Below, piece by piece: positions 6,644-13,562 of a stretch of 17,966 bases of DNA (its first letter is position 1; each line of letters starts with the position of its first letter). The notes below the pieces were generated by a model. That model saw only the letters and a program-made list of their open reading frames with translations, did no database searches and was not told the DNA's origin. The position numbers were made by a program, and so were the translations under genes. This DNA is from Rhodoferax sp. GTDB taxonomy: Bacteria > Pseudomonadota > Gammaproteobacteria > Burkholderiales > Burkholderiaceae_C. The stretch lies in the NCBI GenBank assembly GCA_028711355.1, contig JAQTSL010000033.1, positions 1 to 17,966 on the forward strand, given 5' to 3'.

Positions 6644-7570
6644 CTAGCTATTTGGGAGCGTATGCAGTGGTATGTCTTGCTCGCGCGCCAACTGGGCCAG
6701 GGTCTGGCAGTCGAGTTTTGACACGAAAGCGGCCACGCGCTGGTGGCTTGAATCCATCAGCATGGTCTCGGGCCCCGTCCAATCCAGGCTGATCAGCGCG
6801 CACAGCCTTTGGGCAAAGTGCGGCTCCAGGGCGGCCAGCGCCACCCGACCGCCGGCACAAGGATAGACGCGGTATCCGGCGTGGCCACCGCCAATGGCGG
6901 TGCCGGGCAGCGTCAAGCCCCAGGCGCGCGGTTGCGCCAAGTGCGCCGCAGCGCTAGCCAGCGCCACCTCAAAAAATTTTCCGGCGCCGGTTCGCTGTTG
7001 CAGCAGCACCGCTTGCAGCACCGCCTCGCTGGCCAGCAGCGCGCCAGCCATGTCAGCGTACAGCGTGGCCGGTAGGTCCAGGCCGGTGACCAGGTCGTTT
7101 TCGGCCAGGTAAGTCAGGTCGTGCCCCGGTTCCTCGGCACGCGGCCCCGGTGCACCCACAATTGCTACCAACGACAGGCGGGGGTAGCGCGTGTGCAGTT
7201 GCGCCCAGTCCAGCCCCAACTTGGGCAACGCACTGGGGCGAAACGACGTCAACACCACGTCGGCCTGCGCCAGTTCGGCGTGCAACGCGCTTTGTCCGGC
7301 GTCCGTCTTCAGATTGGCGCTGCGCACGCTGATGCCCTGGTGCAGCGCGTCGTAGGCGGCGCGGCTGTAGGCGCTCATGGGGTCGCCGGTGATTTGACTG
7401 GATGGTTGCGACGACGCTGCTGGTGCCGGTGGCTCGAGCTTGACGCAACTGGCACCCATCTGGCGACAACGCAACAGCGCCGCCGGCCCGGGCAGGTTCA
7501 GACTCAGGCTCAAGATGCGCACGCCGTCAAGCGCAGCAGAACCAGACAGTGCAAGGTTGTAAGTGGACAT
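6644..7570 (-). CDS. CoA-transferase family III (CaiB/BaiF-like), short form
   Basis: The 308-residue protein has the family N-terminus (ALDGVRILSLSLNLPGPAAL, MGASCVKLEPP), the segment ADVVLTSFRPSALPKLGL and EPGHDLTYLAENDL, in which Asp151 is at the position of the catalytic Asp of class III CoA-transferases and racemases. A TLYADMAGALLASEAVLQAVL helix follows. Such enzymes move CoA between carboxylic acids or racemise 2-methylacyl-CoAs. Full-length members have about 380-400 residues, so this one is 70-90 shorter. It still ends cleanly, which suggests a short subgroup rather than truncation. The start ATG at 7570 fits the family N-terminus. The gene is divergent from the nitronate-monooxygenase-like gene and convergent with ispF. 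The substrate is unknown. Confidence 0.85.
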   Translation of the reverse strand: MSTYNLALSGSAALDGVRILSLSLNLPGPAALLRCRQMGASCVKLEPPAPAASSQPSSQITGDPMSAYSRAAYDALHQGISVRSANLKTDAGQSALHAELAQADVVLTSFRPSALPKLGLDWAQLHTRYPRLSLVAIVGAPGPRAEEPGHDLTYLAENDLVTGLDLPATLYADMAGALLASEAVLQAVLLQQRTGAGKFFEVALASAAAHLAQPRAWGLTLPGTAIGGGHAGYRVYPCAGGRVALAALEPHFAQRLCALISLDWTGPETMLMDSSHQRVAAFVSKLDCQTLAQLAREQDIPLHTLPNS

Positions 7571-7658
7571 ATACCAGGTGTTTGTGACAAAGGACTCGCA
7601 AGCATACAGCGTGGGTATGGGTATTGGGCCAGGCCGGCGGCTCCACGGGGGGCGCGGG

Positions 7659-7664
7659 TAGAAT
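7659..7664 (+). promoter_or_regulatory. Candidate -10 element for the flavoprotein gene
   Basis: TAGAAT within gggtagaattc lies 87 bp upstream of the ATG at 7751 in the 180-bp divergent intergenic region (7571-7750). I find no matching -35 at 16-18 bp, so support is limited to the hexamer and its position. The rest of that intergenic region shows nothing else I can name. Confidence 0.25.
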
Positions 7665-7750
7665 TCAAAGGTCGCTGGGCGATCCTGCCCGGCCGGTGTT
7701 TTTTAAGGCGAATGTGTCGTGGCAGCGCGCCTTGATTGCCAAGGATTTTC

Positions 7751-9001
7751 ATGAAACGTGTGGACGACTTCCGGCTGAAGTTCGGTCAAAAAGAATATGT
7801 GCCGATCATCGTCGGCGGCATGGGCGTTGATATTTCGACCGCCGAACTGGCGCTGGAAACCGCGCGGCTGGGCGGCATCGGGCACATTTCCGACGCGATG
7901 GTCAACGATGTGTCGGACCGGCGCTTCGATACCAGTTTTGTCAAGGACAAGACCCGGCAGTACAAGCACAACATCCTGAACGCCGACAAATCGCAGGTCA
8001 AGTTTGACCTAGACATTCTGGCTGAGGCCACGCGGCGCCACGTTGGTTCCACCATGCAAGCCAAAAAAGGCGATGGGCTGATTTTTGTCAACTGCATGGA
8101 AAAGCTCACCATGAACGGCCCGCGCGAGACCTTGCAGGTGCGCATGGCCAGCGCGCTGGACGCGGGCATTGACGGCATCACGCTCAGCGCCGGTCTGCAC
8201 TTAGGGTCGTTTGGCCTGATTGCCGACCACCCGCGCTTTCGCGACGCCAAACTGGGCATCATCGTCAGCAGTGTGCGTGCGTTGCAACTGTTTTTGCGCA
8301 AAAACGCGCGGCTCGAGCGCAAACCCGACTATGTGGTGGTCGAAGGCCCGCTGGCCGGTGGTCACCTGGGTTTTGGCATGGACTGGGCCGACTATGACCT
8401 GGCCACCATCGTGGCCGAAGTGATCAAGTTTGTCAAAGATGAACAACTTGAGATCCCGGTAATTGCGGCTGGCGGTATTTTTACCGGCAGCGATGCGGTG
8501 TCGTTTCTGCAGACCGGCTCGGCGGCGGTGCAGGTGGCTACGCGCTTTACCGTGGCACATGAATGCGGCCTGCCGACCGACGTCAAACAAGACTACTACC
8601 GCGCCAATGAGGACGACATCGTCGTCAACACCATCTCTCCCACCGGCTACCCGATGCGCATGCTCAAAGGGTCACCGGCCATTGGCGACGGCATTCGCCC
8701 AAACTGCGAATCCTACGGCTACCTGCTCGACGGCAACGGCAACTGCGCCTATATCACCGCCTACAACCGCGAGCTGGCACTGCACCCGGACGGCAAAAAC
8801 ATTTCAGTCACCGACAAGACGTGTCTGTGCACGCAAATGCGCAACTTCAAGTTGTGGACTTGTGGCCACTACACCTACCGACTGAAAGACACCACGCGCC
8901 GCGGTGCAGACGGCAGCTACCAGTTGCTCAGCGCCGAACACATCTTTAACGACTACCGGTACAGTGTGGATCACCAGGTGGCGCTGCCACCGGTTTCTTA
9001 A
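7751..9001 (+). CDS. Nitronate monooxygenase (2-nitropropane dioxygenase-like) family FMN protein
   Basis: The 416-residue protein is an FMN-dependent TIM-barrel oxidoreductase of the nitronate monooxygenase/2-nitropropane dioxygenase family. It shows VPIIVGGMGVDIS near the N-terminus, VVVEGPLAGGHLGFG with His205 at the place of the family's catalytic His, and the phosphate-binding AAGGIFTGSDAV followed by GSAAVQVATRF. After the barrel comes an unusual C-terminal part of about 120 residues with Cys319, Cys332, Cys358, Cys360 and Cys371 (CLC...CGHY), possibly a metal or Fe-S site. I start at the ATG at 7751 because aagga at 7741-7745 is a well-placed ribosome-binding site; an upstream TTG at 7736 would add five residues. 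The stop codon overlaps the first unit of the tandem array. The true substrate is unknown, as many family members are not nitronate oxidases. Confidence 0.85.
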   Translation: MKRVDDFRLKFGQKEYVPIIVGGMGVDISTAELALETARLGGIGHISDAMVNDVSDRRFDTSFVKDKTRQYKHNILNADKSQVKFDLDILAEATRRHVGSTMQAKKGDGLIFVNCMEKLTMNGPRETLQVRMASALDAGIDGITLSAGLHLGSFGLIADHPRFRDAKLGIIVSSVRALQLFLRKNARLERKPDYVVVEGPLAGGHLGFGMDWADYDLATIVAEVIKFVKDEQLEIPVIAAGGIFTGSDAVSFLQTGSAAVQVATRFTVAHECGLPTDVKQDYYRANEDDIVVNTISPTGYPMRMLKGSPAIGDGIRPNCESYGYLLDGNGNCAYITAYNRELALHPDGKNISVTDKTCLCTQMRNFKLWTCGHYTYRLKDTTRRGADGSYQLLSAEHIFNDYRYSVDHQVALPPVS

Positions 9002-9239
9002 TCAGTTGAGGACAGGGCAACGCTCACTGTGTGTAGCGTTGGTCTGTCCCGCAAAGATTTAATCAGTTGAGGACAGAGCAACGCTCACTGTGTGTAGCGT
9101 TGGTCTGTCCCGCAAAGATTTAATCAGTTGAGGACAGAGCAACGCTCACTGTGTGTAGCGTTGGTCTGTCCCGCAAGGATTTAATCAGTTGAGGACAGAG
9201 CAACGCTCACTGTGTGTAGCGTTGGTCTGTCCCGCAAAG
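9001..9239. repeat. Four tandem 61-bp units, each a hairpin
   Basis: Units lie at 9001-9061, 9062-9122, 9123-9183 and 9184-9239 (the last lacks 5 bp). They are almost identical: unit 1 differs at one base (acaggg for acagag) and unit 3 at one base (caagg for caaag). Each unit contains ggacagagcaacgct and agcgttggtctgtcc separated by cactgtgtgt, and 14 of 15 positions pair. The array starts on the last base of the flavoprotein stop codon and ends 2 bp before the stop of the convergent gene at 9242, so it fills the whole intergenic space. A transcript from either side would form up to four equal hairpins, which could act as a bidirectional transcription barrier or as 3'-end protection. No T-tract follows the stems. 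Confidence 0.93.
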
Positions 9240-9241
9240 TC

Positions 9242-9901
9242 TCAGAACTGTATGCCGGCTGGATTGCTGGGCGAAGTACGCGGCGCTACGGGCATGGCCA
9301 CGGGGGGCGCTGGCGTTGCGGTTTTGGCGCTGGCAGCAGGGCTGGGCGCCGCCGCGGCCTGTAGTGCCACCAGCGGCTCGGCCGGTGGGTTGCGGTAGTT
9401 GGCTGGCAACTGACTGGCCTCAGGGTAACCAGCGATGCCCAAAAACTGCTGCCATTCGGTGGCGGAAAAACCCTTGAGCTGTTGCGTACCGATGGTCAGC
9501 AGTGGCAGCACGCCGGTCTGACTCAGGCGCTTGAGTAGCTGCACATCTTCCGGCCGATTGACGGTTTTTTCGATAAACGGCACACCGCGATCGGCGAGCA
9601 GCGTGCGACCCTTGTCACACGGCGCGCAGTCACTCGCGCTGTAAAGCGTGACCGGGTAACTGGCTACCAACTGACGTAAGGCGAATGGCAGGTTGGCGTA
9701 TTGCGGGGCGCTCGCCGGTGCGCTGACCCGCACCGGTATCGGCTGGCTAGCTTCGCTGGTTGGACGATCAGAAAATGTGACCTGTCCGTCGGCAGCGACG
9801 CCGCGATAGACCGTCTGTGCCGGTGCGCCGGTTAGGCAGCCGAGCGTGATCAGCGCCACACCGGCAGCGTGCGTTGCTACAGAAAAAGAGTCAATTGACA
9901 T
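9242..9901 (-). CDS. Exported DUF4124/glutaredoxin-domain protein
   Basis: The 219-residue product begins with a hydrophobic segment and an AxA-type site (GAPA-Q, cleavage about residue 28), which suggests export to the periplasm. Next comes a DUF4124-type motif (TVYRGVAADGQVTFSDRP), then a glutaredoxin-like domain (about 82-155) with YPVTLYSASDCAPCDKG. Its CxxC is Cys92-Cys95, and VLPLLTIG carries the cis-Pro at 133. The C-terminal 50 residues are Ala/Pro-rich and probably unstructured. It may reduce or exchange disulfides, but the target is unknown, and glutathione is usually cytoplasmic, so its electron source is unclear. The ATG overlaps the end of prlC by 11 bp, which implies translational coupling. 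The stop lies 2 bp from the tandem array. Confidence 0.85.
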   Translation of the reverse strand: MSIDSFSVATHAAGVALITLGCLTGAPAQTVYRGVAADGQVTFSDRPTSEASQPIPVRVSAPASAPQYANLPFALRQLVASYPVTLYSASDCAPCDKGRTLLADRGVPFIEKTVNRPEDVQLLKRLSQTGVLPLLTIGTQQLKGFSATEWQQFLGIAGYPEASQLPANYRNPPAEPLVALQAAAAPSPAASAKTATPAPPVAMPVAPRTSPSNPAGIQF

Positions 9902-11978
9902 GGTTGGCTTGTTCCTTGGCTGGTGTCATGCCCTGGTGTCGCAGCACAGCCTCCAGTGTAGGTTCTCTGCCGCGAAACGCCTTGAACGATTCGATCGCCG
10001 GTCGGCTGCCGCCAGTCTGCAGGATTTCATGGCAAAAACGTCGACCGCATTCCAGACTGGCGGCGGGGTCGCTACCCGCTTCTTCAAAGGCCGCGTAGGC
10101 GTCTGCGCTTAACACCTCGGCCCACTTGTAACTGTAATAACCAGCAGCGTAACCACCGGCAAAGATGTGGCTGAAAGTGTGCGCCGTGCGTGACCACGCT
10201 GGCGGCTCAATGACCGCCACCTGTTGGCGAACGCGTTGCAGCAAGGCTTGAATATCGTCGCTTGGCAGGTGTGCGGTATGCAGCAACATATCAAATAGCG
10301 AAAACTCGATCTGGCGCAGGGTTTGCAGTCCGCTCTGGAAGTTTTTGGCGGCCAGCATCTTGTCAAACAGCGCGCGCGGCAATGGTTCGCCCGTATCGAC
10401 GTGCGCCGTCAGGTGCTGCAACACGCTCCATTCCCAGCAAAAATTTTCCATGAATTGGCTGGGTAATTCGACCGCGTCCCATTCGACACCGCTGATGCCC
10501 GACACATCACGCTCATCGACTTGCGTCAGCAGGTGATGCAGGCCGTGGCCGAATTCGTGAAACAGCGTGGTGACGTCGTCGTGTGTCAGCCGGGCCGGCT
10601 TGCCATTGACGGCGCTGGCGAAGTTGCAGACCAGGTGCGCTACCGGCGTTTGCAGTATTTGCGTGTCCGGGCGCAACCAGCGTGCGCGCACGTCGTCCAT
10701 CCAAGCGCCGCCGCGCTTGCCGGTGCGTGCACTCGGGTCCAGGTAAAACTGCCCGATCAGCGCCGGTGCCTGGCCTGGTGCGCCGCTGCGCTCGATGCGG
10801 AAAAACCGCACCCCGGGGGCCCACACGGGTGCCTGGTCTTCGCGGATGGCTACTTCAAACAGCGTCTCGGTGATCTTGAAAAGACCGTCCAACACCTTGG
10901 GCAGGCTAAAGTATTGCTTGACCTCTTGCTCATTGAAAGCGTAGCGCGCTTGCTTCAGTTCTTCGCTGATAAAAGGCCAGTCCCAGGGCTGGGGTTGGTC
11001 CAGCTTCAGGTGTTCGCGGGCAAAGGCCCGCAGGTCGGCTACGTCCTGCTCGGCAAACGCTCGGGCCCGGTGCGCCAGGTCGCGCAGAAAGTCGATCACC
11101 TGCGCGGGCGAGTTGGCCATTTTGGGTGCCAAGGAGAGCTCGCCAAAGTTGGCAAAACCAAGCAGCGCGGCTTCTTCCTGGCGCAGCGCCAGCAGCTCGT
11201 GCATGACGGCCGTGTTATCGAACACCTGGCCCGCAGCGTCGGCCTGGTCGGAGGCCCGGGTGACGTAAGCGCGGTAAAGGGTTTCGCGCAGCGCGCGGCT
11301 GTGGGCAAACTGCATCACCGGCAGGTAGCACGGTAGCTTCAATGTGAGACGGTAGCCTTGCGCGCCAGTCTGTTCGGCCGCTTCGCGCGCAACGGCGGCG
11401 ATGTCGGCCGGCACGCCCGCCATCTCGGCCTCGGTCGCCAGATAGGTGAAAGCATCGGTGGCGTCAAGCGTGTTTTCGCTGAATTTTTGGCTCAGTGCGG
11501 CTTGCCGCTCGGCGATCTCGGCAAAGCGGACTTTGGCTTGGCCTTGCAAGTCGGCCCCGCCGAGCTTGAAGTTGCGTAGCGCGTTGCGCAGGGCCTGCTG
11601 CTGCGCCGGGTTGAGCGTGGCGGCGTCGATGGCGCGGTATTTGGCGTACAGCCGATCGTCAGCGCCCAGCCGGGTATAAAACTCGGTCACGCGCGGTAGC
11701 ACCGCGTTGTAGGCAGCGCGCAGTTCGGTGGTGTCGCAGACGCTGTTCAAGTGATTGACGACACCCCAGGCGCGCGACAACTGCTCGGTGGCCACATCCA
11801 ACTCGCGGGCGATGGCGTTCCAACTGGGCGCAAAGTCAGGGGCAATCACCGTCGCCAGCGCTGCATCAGCTTGGGCCAGTAGCGCGTCGATGGCGGGTTC
11901 TACCTGCGCTGGCGTGACGGCATCAAAGCCGGGCAGGCCGTCAAAATCTAGTAGCGGGTTGTTTAATAAATTGGTCAT
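9891..11978 (-). CDS. prlC: Oligopeptidase A (M3 family zinc metallopeptidase)
   Basis: The 695-residue cytoplasmic enzyme (E. coli PrlC/OpdA has 680) cleaves short peptides, including signal-peptide fragments. The M3 zinc motif HEFGH is at residues 474-478 (TTLFHEFGHGLHHLL), followed by SGISGVEWDAVELPSQFMENFCWE, which supplies the third zinc ligand, and by HIFAGGYAAGYYSYKWAEVLSADAY-type C-terminal residues, all characteristic of the family. The start ATG at 11978 (MTNLLNNPLLDFDGLP) fits the family N-terminus. It lies 4 bp after the folD stop and overlaps the downstream glutaredoxin-like gene, so folD, prlC and that gene probably share one transcript. Confidence 0.96.
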   Translation of the reverse strand: MTNLLNNPLLDFDGLPGFDAVTPAQVEPAIDALLAQADAALATVIAPDFAPSWNAIARELDVATEQLSRAWGVVNHLNSVCDTTELRAAYNAVLPRVTEFYTRLGADDRLYAKYRAIDAATLNPAQQQALRNALRNFKLGGADLQGQAKVRFAEIAERQAALSQKFSENTLDATDAFTYLATEAEMAGVPADIAAVAREAAEQTGAQGYRLTLKLPCYLPVMQFAHSRALRETLYRAYVTRASDQADAAGQVFDNTAVMHELLALRQEEAALLGFANFGELSLAPKMANSPAQVIDFLRDLAHRARAFAEQDVADLRAFAREHLKLDQPQPWDWPFISEELKQARYAFNEQEVKQYFSLPKVLDGLFKITETLFEVAIREDQAPVWAPGVRFFRIERSGAPGQAPALIGQFYLDPSARTGKRGGAWMDDVRARWLRPDTQILQTPVAHLVCNFASAVNGKPARLTHDDVTTLFHEFGHGLHHLLTQVDERDVSGISGVEWDAVELPSQFMENFCWEWSVLQHLTAHVDTGEPLPRALFDKMLAAKNFQSGLQTLRQIEFSLFDMLLHTAHLPSDDIQALLQRVRQQVAVIEPPAWSRTAHTFSHIFAGGYAAGYYSYKWAEVLSADAYAAFEEAGSDPAASLECGRRFCHEILQTGGSRPAIESFKAFRGREPTLEAVLRHQGMTPAKEQANHVN

Positions 11979-11982
11979 TGCG

Positions 11983-12849
11983 TCAAGCTGCGGCGCGCTC
12001 GGCAGATTCCAGCGTATTGACCAGCAGCATGGTGATGGTCATTGGGCCGACACCACCGGGCACGGGGGTGATCCAACCAGCGACCTGGCGCACGCCTTCA
12101 AAGTCAACGTCGCCGCACAGCTTGCCCTCGTCATTGCGATTCATGCCAACATCCAGCACCACGGCGCCGGGCTTGACCATGTCAGCGGTCAGCACATTGC
12201 GCTTGCCCACCGCAGCGACGATCACGTCAGCCTGCAAGGTCATGGCTTTGAGGTCACGCGTGGCGCTGTGGCAGATGGTGACGGTGGCGTTTTTTTGCAG
12301 CAGCAGCAAGGCCATCGGCTTACCCACAATGTTGGAGCGGCCAATCACCACTGCGTGTTTGCCACGCAAGTCGTAGCCAATCGATTCAAGCATCTTCATG
12401 CAGCCGTACGGTGTGCACGGCACAAAGCCGGGCATACCGGTCATCAAAGCGCCCGCGCTGGCGATATGAAAACCATCAACGTCTTTGGCCGGCGAGATCG
12501 CCTCAATGACCTTGTTGGCGTCGATCTGCTTGGGCACCGGCAGTTGCACCAGAATGCCGTGGATGGTCGGGTCGCGGTTGAGCGTGTCAATGCGCTCGAG
12601 CAGCGCGGCCTCAGACATGTCGGTGTCGTACTTTTCCAGCACCGAATAAAAGCCGCAGTCTTCGCAGCCCTTGACCTTGTTGCGCACATAGACCTGGCTG
12701 GCCGGGTTTTCGCCCACCAAAATCACTGCCAGTCCGGGCGTGATGCCGCGGGCCTTGAGTGCTTGCACGCGTTGGGTGACCTGGGCCCGCAATTGTTTGG
12801 ACAGCGCAACACCGTCGATGATGTGGGCGCCAGGGGTTGTGTTAGTCAT
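11983..12849 (-). CDS. folD: Bifunctional methylenetetrahydrofolate dehydrogenase/cyclohydrolase FolD
   Basis: FolD interconverts 5,10-methylene-, 5,10-methenyl- and 10-formyl-tetrahydrofolate with NADP, supplying one-carbon units for purines and formyl-Met. The product has 288 residues, the same as E. coli FolD. Visible motifs are YVRNK with the catalytic Tyr54 and Lys58, VQLPVP (101-106), KDVDGFH, the dinucleotide-binding GRSNIVGKP (170-178) and the C-terminal TPVPGGVGPMTI. The start ATG at 12849 has no strong ribosome-binding site. The gene is first of the folD-prlC-glutaredoxin cluster. Immediately upstream is an intrinsic terminator, and upstream of that a TATAAT box, so its own promoter must either precede the terminator or lie very close to the start. 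Confidence 0.97.
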   Translation of the reverse strand: MTNTTPGAHIIDGVALSKQLRAQVTQRVQALKARGITPGLAVILVGENPASQVYVRNKVKGCEDCGFYSVLEKYDTDMSEAALLERIDTLNRDPTIHGILVQLPVPKQIDANKVIEAISPAKDVDGFHIASAGALMTGMPGFVPCTPYGCMKMLESIGYDLRGKHAVVIGRSNIVGKPMALLLLQKNATVTICHSATRDLKAMTLQADVIVAAVGKRNVLTADMVKPGAVVLDVGMNRNDEGKLCGDVDFEGVRQVAGWITPVPGGVGPMTITMLLVNTLESAERAAA

Positions 12850-12861
12850 ATCAAATCCATC

Positions 12862-12895
12862 AATAAAAAAGCCCGCCAGTACATACGCAGCGGGC
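12862..12895 (-). terminator. Intrinsic terminator between the response regulator and folD
   Basis: On the minus strand a GCCCGC/GCGGGC stem (12890-12895 and 12871-12876) with a 13-nt loop is followed directly by TTTTTTATT (12862-12870). This is a textbook rho-independent terminator. It fits the end of the kinase-regulator operon, but it finishes only 12 bp before the folD start codon. Confidence 0.85.
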
Positions 12896-12905
12896 GTAAA
12901 TAACT

Positions 12906-12911
12906 ATTATA
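12906..12911 (-). promoter_or_regulatory. Candidate -10 box (TATAAT) upstream of the folD terminator
   Basis: A perfect TATAAT on the minus strand lies in the 86 bp between the response regulator stop and folD. A start at about 12899 would make a leader of roughly 50 nt containing the whole terminator hairpin before folD. The -35 region at 17 bp (ggccaa) is poor. In AT-rich DNA a match of this kind can be chance. Confidence 0.4.
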
Positions 12912-12935
12912 AAAATAGCGAAATGAGCTTGGCCC

Positions 12936-13562
12936 TCAGCCCCTGTTGCCGTTCGGGCCCAGCGCGATTTTTAGCAGGTCAGCTACCGTATTAGCACTGA
13001 GCTTTTCCATGATATTGGCGCGGTGCGCCTCAACCGTCTTGATGCTGATGCCCAGGTCGTCGGCGATCTGTTTGTTCAGGCGGCCCGCCACAATGCGCTC
13101 TAGCACCTGCGATTCACGCAGCGTCAGGCGTGCCATCAGCGCGTCGCGGCTAAGAGCGTTCTGATACTCAGCAAAGGCCGCATTGGCCTGTTCCAGCATC
13201 CGCTCCACCAGGGGCACCAGCTTTTCTTCGTTAAACGGCTTCTGGATGAAATCCATAGCGCCTTTTTTCATGGTATCAACCGCCATCGGAACGTCGCCGT
13301 GGCCGGTAATGAAGGATAGCGGCAGCGGCGAATGGCTTTCCAGCAGGCGGTCTTGCAGCTCCAGGCCGGTCATGCCACCCATGCGGATATCGACGATCAG
13401 GCAGGCCACCTCGTTGGCGTCAAAACGGCTCAGAAAAGATTCGGCCGAATCAAAACAGCGCACCCGGTAGTCTTTGCCCTCCAGCATCCATTGCAGCGAA
13501 TCGCGCACGGCTTCGTCATCATCAACGACATAAACAGTGCCTTTTTTGGGGATCAAACTCAT
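12936..13562 (-). CDS. FixJ/NarL-type response regulator
   Basis: The 208-residue protein has a receiver domain (1-125) with the acidic pocket Asp14-Asp15-Asp16, phospho-acceptor Asp58 (LIVDIRMGGMTG), Thr86 (FITGHGD) and Lys108 (QKPF). After it comes a LuxR-type helix-turn-helix (LTLRESQVLERIVAGRLNKQIADDLGISIKTVEAHRANI). The FITGHGDVPMAV segment is typical of FixJ-like regulators. The start ATG at 13562 overlaps the kinase stop as ATGA, so the two are translationally coupled and form a cognate pair. Longer in-frame extensions run into the kinase gene and are rejected. Target genes are unknown; the nearest candidates are the divergent aceE and its own operon. Confidence 0.95.
   Translation of the reverse strand: MSLIPKKGTVYVVDDDEAVRDSLQWMLEGKDYRVRCFDSAESFLSRFDANEVACLIVDIRMGGMTGLELQDRLLESHSPLPLSFITGHGDVPMAVDTMKKGAMDFIQKPFNEEKLVPLVERMLEQANAAFAEYQNALSRDALMARLTLRESQVLERIVAGRLNKQIADDLGISIKTVEAHRANIMEKLSANTVADLLKIALGPNGNRG

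Noticed and set aside
9001..9239. CRISPR array
   Set aside because: The units are directly adjacent with no variable spacers: the whole 61 bp repeats. No cas genes are nearby.
12850..12900. Tetrahydrofolate riboswitch upstream of folD
   Set aside because: The leader is only about 50 nt and is taken up by a simple terminator hairpin, with no room or motifs for a folate riboswitch.
11755..12903. 382-codon plus-strand frame across folD and the start of prlC
   Set aside because: It crosses two well-supported genes on the other strand and includes the terminator region, so it is a shadow frame.
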